A stretch of 64,000 nt of DNA from Planctomycetota bacterium (GTDB lineage: Bacteria; Planctomycetota; Phycisphaerae; UBA1845; UTPLA1). A program made the translations under genes and the position numbers. Location of the stretch: NCBI GenBank assembly GCA_016235815.1, contig JACRIM010000031.1, positions 1 to 64,000 on the forward strand, given 5' to 3'. Positions within the stretch are counted from its first letter, which is position 1; each line of letters opens with the position of its first letter. Below the pieces are notes generated by a model that was given only the letters and a program-made list of their open reading frames with translations, was not told the origin of the DNA and did not search any database. This document shows positions 58,815 to 64,000 of this stretch, in pieces.

Positions 58815-60920
58815 CTAGGCCGTCGCGGGAACCGCGTTCGTCGGCGCGCCGTCCCCGCGCTCTTCCCGAAGCACATCCTCATGCGTCGCCTTCTCTTCGC
58901 CGAAGCGAACCAGGCGCGCTGAGTTGAACACGACCACCAGACTCGACAGGAAATGCAGCACCGCCGCGAAGATCGGCGGCACCACGTCAAACGCGCCAAG
59001 CGACATCACCGCGACGACGAACAATACACCGAACACCAGATTCTGCACGACGACTTTTCGCGTCGCCCGGCTCAGCTTCACGAGAAACGGAATGCGCGTC
59101 AGGTCGTTGTTGAGCAGTGCAATCGACGCCGAGTTAATCGCCACGTCGCTGCCCGCCGCACCCATCGCCACGCCGAGGTCGCCCGCCGCCAGCGCCGGCG
59201 CATCATTCACGCCGTCGCCAATGACCATCACGCGATGTCCTTCCGCGCGCATCTGTTCGACCAGCGCCAGCTTCTCCTGCGGCAAACACTCCGCCTTGTA
59301 TTCCGTGCACGCCATCTCCGCCGCGACGCGCCGTGCCACCGCTGCACGGTCGCCCGTCAGCATGGCAATTCGTTTGATCCCCGCCGTGCGAAGCTCCTCA
59401 ACCGCGCCGCGTGCCGCGCTCCGCGTACGATCCTCCAGTCCCACCACGCCCATCACGCGGCCATCCACCGCGACATAGAGCAGGCTCATCCCTTCGGCTT
59501 CGTCCGCGAGCGACTGCACCGACTGTGTCTGCACGCCACGCTCCTTGAGGAAGCTGTCGCGGCCGACCAACACCGACCGACCGTCCACCGTCGCCACAAC
59601 GCCCTTGCCCGGCACTTCCTCAAACTTCTCAGCCTGCGACATCCGCACATTCGCTTCGCGGGCGACCTCGATCAGCGCCTTGGCCGCCGGGTGATTGCTT
59701 AATTGCTCCGCCGAAGCGGCAAGTCGAAGTAACTCCGCCCCCTCGACCTTCTCCGCCGGCATCAGCCGCGTCACGGAGAGAATGCCCGTCGTCAAAGTGC
59801 CCGTCTTATCGAACACCACCGCCGTCAGCCGCCCCGCGCTCTCCAAATGTGCAACATCCTTAATGAGAATTCCAAGCCGCGCAGCACACGAAAGGCCCGC
59901 GATCATCGCCGTCGGCGTTGCCATAATCAGCGCACACGGGCAGCTCGCTACCAGCATCGTGATGGCCCGCTGAATGCCGTGATCATCCTTCGTAAAGAAG
60001 AGCACCAGACCCGCGAGCATCAACACCACCGGCGTGTACCAGATCACATAGCGGTCGATCAACCGCATGATCGGAATTCGCGTCCGCTCGGCTCGCAGGA
60101 TCAGATCCTGCACCTGCCCAAGCGTCGTCTCTCCGCCGACTTTCGTGACCTCGATCTCCAACGCACCCGTCAAGTTCGACGTTCCACTGAACACCGCGTC
60201 CCCCGGCCGTTTGTCGACCGGCAACGATTCGCCCGTGATGTTCGCCTGATTCACCGTCGAATCACCCGACACCACGCGCCCATCCACCGGGATGTTGTCT
60301 CCCGGACGAACGCGCACGCGCTGCCCGCGCTGCAGCTTCGCGACCTCGATCTGAACCTCGCCGCCCTCGGAAATGAGGTTCGCCGTCTTCGGCGTCAGCT
60401 TGATCAGGTCTTCAATACTCGCCCGCGCCCCGATGGCGGTGCGTGTCTCGACGATTTCCGACAGCAACAGGAAAAACGCGATCACCCCCGCAGCGCGATA
60501 GTCGTTCGTGGCGAACGCGGCCACAATCGCCAATGCAACAAGCTCATCCATGTGCATGTGCCCGCGAATCAGATTCGCCAACGCATGCCACAAGATCCTC
60601 ACCGCAAGCAGCAACGCCCCCACGCCTGCCGCCACGTCCATGTGAAACTGGTACAGATACGTCGTGACCTCACTCACACCGCCGCCCGGCATGGTCACCC
60701 GCTCCAACTGTGCAGGGCTGTACCACTGAACGAAGTAACTGGTCAGCACCAGAAGCCCGCCGACCATCGTCACAAACAGCCAAAACCCCGCCGATCGCTC
60801 CGCATTTGCCGTCGTCGCGTGCTCGTGGAAGTGGTCGTGGTGATCGTGCCCATGATCGTGATGATGGTGGGCGTGATGATCGGCCTCGGCCTGCTTAACT
60901 CCGAATATCTCGTGCGCCAT
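58815..60920 (-). CDS. Heavy-metal P1B-type ATPase with His-rich N-terminus
   Basis: A 701-aa inner-membrane metal pump. The N-terminal 40 residues are His-rich (HHAHHHHDHGHDHHDHFHEH), a likely Zn/Co/Ni/Cu-binding tail in place of a CxxC domain. Motifs in order: TGES in NITGESLPVDK, CPCALIMATPTAM (residues near 325), DKTGTLTTG, the SNHPAAKALIE HP motif, and GDGVNDAPALAAG. The C-terminal helix VLHFLSSLVVVFNSARLVR has an unusual H-x2-SS before the NSARL segment. CPC is used by Cu+, Zn2+ and Cd2+ pumps; the final helix does not match the standard Zn or Cu motifs, so specificity is undecided. It is the first gene in a same-strand pair with amrS. Confidence 0.93.
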   Translation of the reverse strand: MAHEIFGVKQAEADHHAHHHHDHGHDHHDHFHEHATTANAERSAGFWLFVTMVGGLLVLTSYFVQWYSPAQLERVTMPGGGVSEVTTYLYQFHMDVAAGVGALLLAVRILWHALANLIRGHMHMDELVALAIVAAFATNDYRAAGVIAFFLLLSEIVETRTAIGARASIEDLIKLTPKTANLISEGGEVQIEVAKLQRGQRVRVRPGDNIPVDGRVVSGDSTVNQANITGESLPVDKRPGDAVFSGTSNLTGALEIEVTKVGGETTLGQVQDLILRAERTRIPIMRLIDRYVIWYTPVVLMLAGLVLFFTKDDHGIQRAITMLVASCPCALIMATPTAMIAGLSCAARLGILIKDVAHLESAGRLTAVVFDKTGTLTTGILSVTRLMPAEKVEGAELLRLAASAEQLSNHPAAKALIEVAREANVRMSQAEKFEEVPGKGVVATVDGRSVLVGRDSFLKERGVQTQSVQSLADEAEGMSLLYVAVDGRVMGVVGLEDRTRSAARGAVEELRTAGIKRIAMLTGDRAAVARRVAAEMACTEYKAECLPQEKLALVEQMRAEGHRVMVIGDGVNDAPALAAGDLGVAMGAAGSDVAINSASIALLNNDLTRIPFLVKLSRATRKVVVQNLVFGVLFVVAVMSLGAFDVVPPIFAAVLHFLSSLVVVFNSARLVRFGEEKATHEDVLREERGDGAPTNAVPATA

Positions 60921-61044
60921 GGGGTCTCGCCTGGGTCGTTTGGGTCTCTATTTTCTTCGTTGGTATGACCGGGAATCATAGGGGCCGGAGGCCGTTTGTG
61001 ACAATCATCCCCGGTCGACTTGTTGGCGGCCGCCGACCGCGCAT

Positions 61045-61368
61045 TTATCGCTTTTCGATGGAGTACAACCACCATCGTTTCTTCGGGCTTTCCCCCGTTT
61101 TTACGTGCCGAACCGCGTAGATCGTCATCACGTCACCGCCCTCGGTCCGAATGCGCCAAAAGTGCTTGCGGTAATACCGTTCGCCGCCGCGATGGTCCTC
61201 TGCCTCGCTCACCTTCCAATCCTCCAACACCTCCACGATGCAGTAATGATGATCCCGCCAGGTGAAACCCGACGGTAGCCCCGGCCGCCCACTTGCCATC
61301 GCCGCGGCATCCCCCGTCCCGCGATCGGGTTTAATGGCCTCCGAAACGAATTCATCGTTCGGTGTCAT
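61045..61368 (-). CDS. DUF6504-like protein
   Basis: A 107-aa protein. FTWRDHHYCIVEVLEDWKVS and RYYRKHFWRIRTEGGDVMTI are beta-rich segments typical of the DUF6504 family, ending WWLYSIEKR. No signal or membrane span. It is 50 bp upstream of the lipid-kinase gene only in orientation terms (same strand, lipid kinase start at 62327 is upstream of it), so the two could be co-transcribed. Role unknown. Confidence 0.7.
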   Translation of the reverse strand: MTPNDEFVSEAIKPDRGTGDAAAMASGRPGLPSGFTWRDHHYCIVEVLEDWKVSEAEDHRGGERYYRKHFWRIRTEGGDVMTIYAVRHVKTGESPKKRWWLYSIEKR

Positions 61369-61418
61369 GAACGACCCTTCCTTCCTTCACACCCTTCCCT
61401 CGCGCACCGAACGAGACT

Positions 61419-62327
61419 CTATGCCCGCCAGTCCGGCGATACCAGAAACCTCGCCCGCTCCCCCGTCATCGAAAACTCCACCGGCAACGGCTCCGCAAGG
61501 TCCCCGTCGATTTCCACCTCCACATGCCCCGCCGCCGAAACACGGACACTGCGTGTCTGCGAATAGTGCACTCCGCGCGAACCAACATGCCGCCCCAATA
61601 CGACCATCAGCGCATGGCGGATCAGCCGCAACCGCGACGCGCATTCGAACGCGCACACATCCAACAACCCATCCTGCGGGTCCGCCTTTGGAACCAATCT
61701 CAACCCAATCGCATAACGCGGAATATTCCCCACGAACACCATGCCGCGTCCTTCATACTGCACTCCGTCGTCCGTCTCCACCCGAATCGACGGATGTCGA
61801 AACGTCAGTAGCGTCTTCAGGATCGGCCACACATAACTCAAATGCGTGATATGTCCGCGCCGCCCCCCGTGCACCATTCGCACCACTTCCGCATCAAATC
61901 CAACGCCGCCAACCAGAAGGAACTTTTTCGCCCTGTTCGTCCACCGCGCCTCGGCAATATCGATATCCAGCGGCACGCCCTCGCGCAGCAGCCTCGCGGC
62001 CGAGTCCACGTCCGCCGTCATCCCCAAATACTTGGCGACCAGGTTCTCCGTCCCCCGCGGGACAATCACGATCGGTACCCCCGGCCGAACCGACGTCGCC
62101 ACCTCGCGAACCGTCCCATCCCCGCCGACCACGACCAGCGCCCGGCATTCTTCCGGACGACACGCTGCAACCACGCGCGCCCCGTCTCCCGGCCCGGTCG
62201 TCCGATGCACCCGCGCCGCCGACCCCATTGCTTCCACGTGCTGTACGAGAGCCGCCACGATCGGCTCACTGCTCGACCGCCCCGAAACCGGGTTAACCAC
62301 CACCTGCACATACCGATCATCCGTCAT
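61419..62327 (-). CDS. Diacylglycerol/lipid kinase family protein
   Basis: A 302-aa lipid kinase of the DagK/YegS type. VVVNPVSGRSSSEPIVAAL, LVVVGGDGTVREVATSV (the GGDGT nucleotide site) and IVIVPRGTENLVAKYLGM (the P-x-GT-x-N motif with E instead of N/D earlier) are in order, followed by the acidic DGLLDVCAFE and the C-terminal DGDLAEPLPVEFSM. It phosphorylates diacylglycerol or a related lipid at the cytoplasmic membrane face. The start is the ATG giving MTDDRYVQVVVNP; the frame reaches 43 codons further up. It is divergent from the signal peptidase gene. Confidence 0.88.
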   Translation of the reverse strand: MTDDRYVQVVVNPVSGRSSSEPIVAALVQHVEAMGSAARVHRTTGPGDGARVVAACRPEECRALVVVGGDGTVREVATSVRPGVPIVIVPRGTENLVAKYLGMTADVDSAARLLREGVPLDIDIAEARWTNRAKKFLLVGGVGFDAEVVRMVHGGRRGHITHLSYVWPILKTLLTFRHPSIRVETDDGVQYEGRGMVFVGNIPRYAIGLRLVPKADPQDGLLDVCAFECASRLRLIRHALMVVLGRHVGSRGVHYSQTRSVRVSAAGHVEVEIDGDLAEPLPVEFSMTGERARFLVSPDWRA

Positions 62328-62517
62328 ACTGGTCCACAGTTGTACCCCGCCGCTCCGCATTCCCCAACGATGCGAGGCAATCCTTCCTCTTTCTCCATCC
62401 GTTATTCGACATTCTGCATTCCCTTTGACCGCCACCGCCAAGAGCCGTATGTTCATCGTGGTACAGCAGCGTGAAAACCATCAATCCATGCCGATATCCC
62501 CATAGGCCCCGAACGCC

Positions 62518-64000
62518 ATGACCGACAACGCCCCCAAGCCCGTCATCACCACCGACATGCCCAAGCCCGACGGCATCCGCGACACCATCGAGTCCATCGT
62601 CGTCGCCTTTATCCTTGCCTTCGTCTTCCGCGCCTTCGTTGTCGAAGCCTTCGTCATCCCGACCGGCTCCATGGCCCCGGGCCTGTATGGCAAGCATTCC
62701 CAACACCGCTGCGCCGTATGCAACTATTCCTTCGCCTTCGGCATCCGCGAATCCGTTCGATTCGTCAATAGCAACTATTTCCAAAAGGGAACCCTTGAGG
62801 CCGATGGCGGCTTTTCCATCCGCTGCCCCAACTGCGGCTGGAATGGCGACGGCAACAGCGACCTGAACCGCTCCAGTGAAACCCGCGTTGTCGGAGATTC
62901 CGGCGACCGCATCCTCGTCCTCAAATGGCCCTACGACGTCGGCGGCGCGCTGCTCGGCCCCAAACGCTGGGATGTTGTCGTCTTCAAAGATCCGCAGGAT
63001 GGCGACACCAACTTCATTAAGCGCCTCATCGGTCTCCCCGGCGAAGTCCTCGAACTCATCGACGGCGACGTCTATTCCGCGCCGGCCAAAAGCATCCCGG
63101 ATGACATTCGCGCTGCCCTCTCGAAACCGCCGCCTCCCGGCAATCCGGACTTCCGACGGCTCACCCCGGAACAGGAACTTCGCCTCGCCAAACACCTCGC
63201 GATCCAGCGCAAAACCAAAATCGCGCAGGACTCTCTCTGGATCGTCCACTACGACCACGACTTCCGGCCCGACCTCGCCCTCATGCAAAACAACCCCGGT
63301 TTCAATCCGCCCTATTGGCGATCAACCGGCGACGGCGCGAGCGACTGGGACGCCACCACTCCCGTGGTGCGTTTCAGTCCGAAATCCGACAAGGAACAAT
63401 GGATCGAACTCGCCGGCCGCCCGGTTCAGGATGTCTATGCGTACAACGATGTCGGCATGATCCCCTCCAACCCCGTCAACGTTGGAGATGTTCGCCTGAA
63501 GTTCGTTTTCTTCCCCCAATACGACAAACTCACCACTCCACCGACCGATGCCGCGCTGCTCCTCGCTCTTCGCAAGGGCAACGACGAATTCGACCTGCGG
63601 ATCCAGCTCGATGGCAACGTCATCATGGAGAAGCCCGGAGACCGCGGCATCAAGCGCGAACTCGCCCGCGGCAAGACAACCGCCTTCGCCTCCGGCAAAC
63701 CCCTCGACATTGAATACGAGAACCTCGACTACCGCGTCGCCCTTCGAATCAATGGCGAAGAAGTCCTTGCTACTCGCGACGCAGACTATTCGCCCAATCT
63801 CCCCAAGCTGCTCGAGCGACCCTACCGTGACGGCCGCTATTCCCAGGCCGCTATCCTGATCGGAGCGAAAAACCTCCCGCTCGAACTCCGCCACCTCACC
63901 GTCCATCGCGATGTTTTCTACCGGTCCGATTGCGAGTTGGAATCAATTTCACCCACCGGCCGCGCCAACCCCTATGCACGCTATCCCGGCTGGGGCACCG
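62518..64000 (+). CDS. lepB: Signal peptidase I with zinc-ribbon insert (3' end outside window)
   Basis: At least 494 aa of a membrane-bound leader peptidase; the frame is open at the window end. The N-terminal span ESIVVAFILAFVFRAFVVEA is followed by the catalytic Ser in VIPTGSMAPGLYGKH (S51) and the catalytic Lys in NFIKRLIGLPGE (K168), with GDRILVLKWPYD and KRWDVVVFKDP as box C and D. Between Ser and Lys is a four-Cys ribbon, CAVCNYSF and CPNCGWNGD (C65, C68, C103, C106), absent from E. coli LepB. After the Lys comes an insert of over 280 residues, beta-rich, before the expected last box. The start has no clear ribosome site. It is divergent from the lipid-kinase gene. Confidence 0.9.
   Translation, partial: MTDNAPKPVITTDMPKPDGIRDTIESIVVAFILAFVFRAFVVEAFVIPTGSMAPGLYGKHSQHRCAVCNYSFAFGIRESVRFVNSNYFQKGTLEADGGFSIRCPNCGWNGDGNSDLNRSSETRVVGDSGDRILVLKWPYDVGGALLGPKRWDVVVFKDPQDGDTNFIKRLIGLPGEVLELIDGDVYSAPAKSIPDDIRAALSKPPPPGNPDFRRLTPEQELRLAKHLAIQRKTKIAQDSLWIVHYDHDFRPDLALMQNNPGFNPPYWRSTGDGASDWDATTPVVRFSPKSDKEQWIELAGRPVQDVYAYNDVGMIPSNPVNVGDVRLKFVFFPQYDKLTTPPTDAALLLALRKGNDEFDLRIQLDGNVIMEKPGDRGIKRELARGKTTAFASGKPLDIEYENLDYRVALRINGEEVLATRDADYSPNLPKLLERPYRDGRYSQAAILIGAKNLPLELRHLTVHRDVFYRSDCELESISPTGRANPYARYPGWGT

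Overview
The window looks like a GC-rich chromosome segment of a planctomycete, most likely from the Phycisphaerae side of Planctomycetota. This is inferred from gene content: a TFTLIELLVVIAII-type pseudopilin, dockerin-like tails on two secreted enzymes, a PEP-CTERM protein, a Minf_1886-type protein, a CGYDLRG...CPECG zinc-ribbon protein, a signal peptidase I with a zinc-ribbon insert, and Kdo synthesis (kdsB), which implies a Gram-negative envelope. No phage, integrase, intact transposase, CRISPR array, rRNA or tRNA was seen. The one RNA gene recognised is rnpB.

Layout. 1-946 is gene-free and built of 7- and 8-bp degenerate tandem repeats. 0.9-6.3 kb: pseudopilin, secreted metallophosphoesterase with a TPR partner, kdsB, universal stress protein. 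6.4-9.2 kb: lipA-tmk-holB, where a patch of the 7-bp repeat lies inside holB. 9.2-15.2 kb: DsrE/YedF-like protein, two-domain M16 protease, secreted GH13 amylase with dockerin-like tail. 15.5-22.0 kb: RicT-like PSP1 protein, Minf_1886 protein plus a 53-aa membrane protein, a glycosyltransferase-like protein, CDF transporter, acidic membrane protein, rsmE. 22.1-25.0 kb: thioredoxin, a VKOR-DsbA-DsbA fusion, rnpB. 25.0-27.1 kb: PEP-CTERM gene, a signal-peptide gene remnant cut by four copies of a 17-bp direct repeat, then a second tract of octamer repeats. 27.1-39.2 kb: alpha/beta hydrolase and a molybdenum-hydroxylase island: a three-subunit enzyme, XdhC, an orphan ParD-like antitoxin, a fused 2Fe-2S/Mo enzyme of the selenium-dependent xanthine dehydrogenase type, a shortened YgfK-like protein and MocA. 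39.3-45.7 kb: HEAT-repeat protein, membrane protein, tandem PTPS/QueD protein, small membrane protein, gyrA. 45.8-54.4 kb: VapBC-like pair, comF, hpf-ptsN-HPr-EI, DUF2344, RNase E/G, lipoprotein. 54.5-57.7 kb: a Cpx-like locus with an LTxxQ lipoprotein divergent from cpxR/cpxA-type genes. 57.7-64.0 kb: AmmeMemoRadiSam radical SAM enzyme, His-rich P1B ATPase, DUF6504-like protein, lipid kinase, and signal peptidase I running off the end.

How genes work together. The island at 28.5-39.2 kb is the best candidate for an undescribed variant system. The fused hydroxylase (no FAD domain) is transcribed divergently from a YgfK relative that keeps the TIM barrel and 4Fe-4S motifs but lacks the internal FAD/NAD(P) module, with XdhC and MocA as cofactor factors. 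The hpf-ptsN-HPr-EI run looks like a regulatory nitrogen-type PTS with no sugar permease in view. The thioredoxin and VKOR-DsbA genes form a cytoplasm/envelope thiol-redox neighbourhood. The LTxxQ lipoprotein with CpxR/CpxA-like genes resembles the envelope-stress feedback loop known from gamma-proteobacteria. Many genes have internal starts that fit better than the longest frame; those choices are explained per gene. All family assignments are by reading motifs, without database searches.
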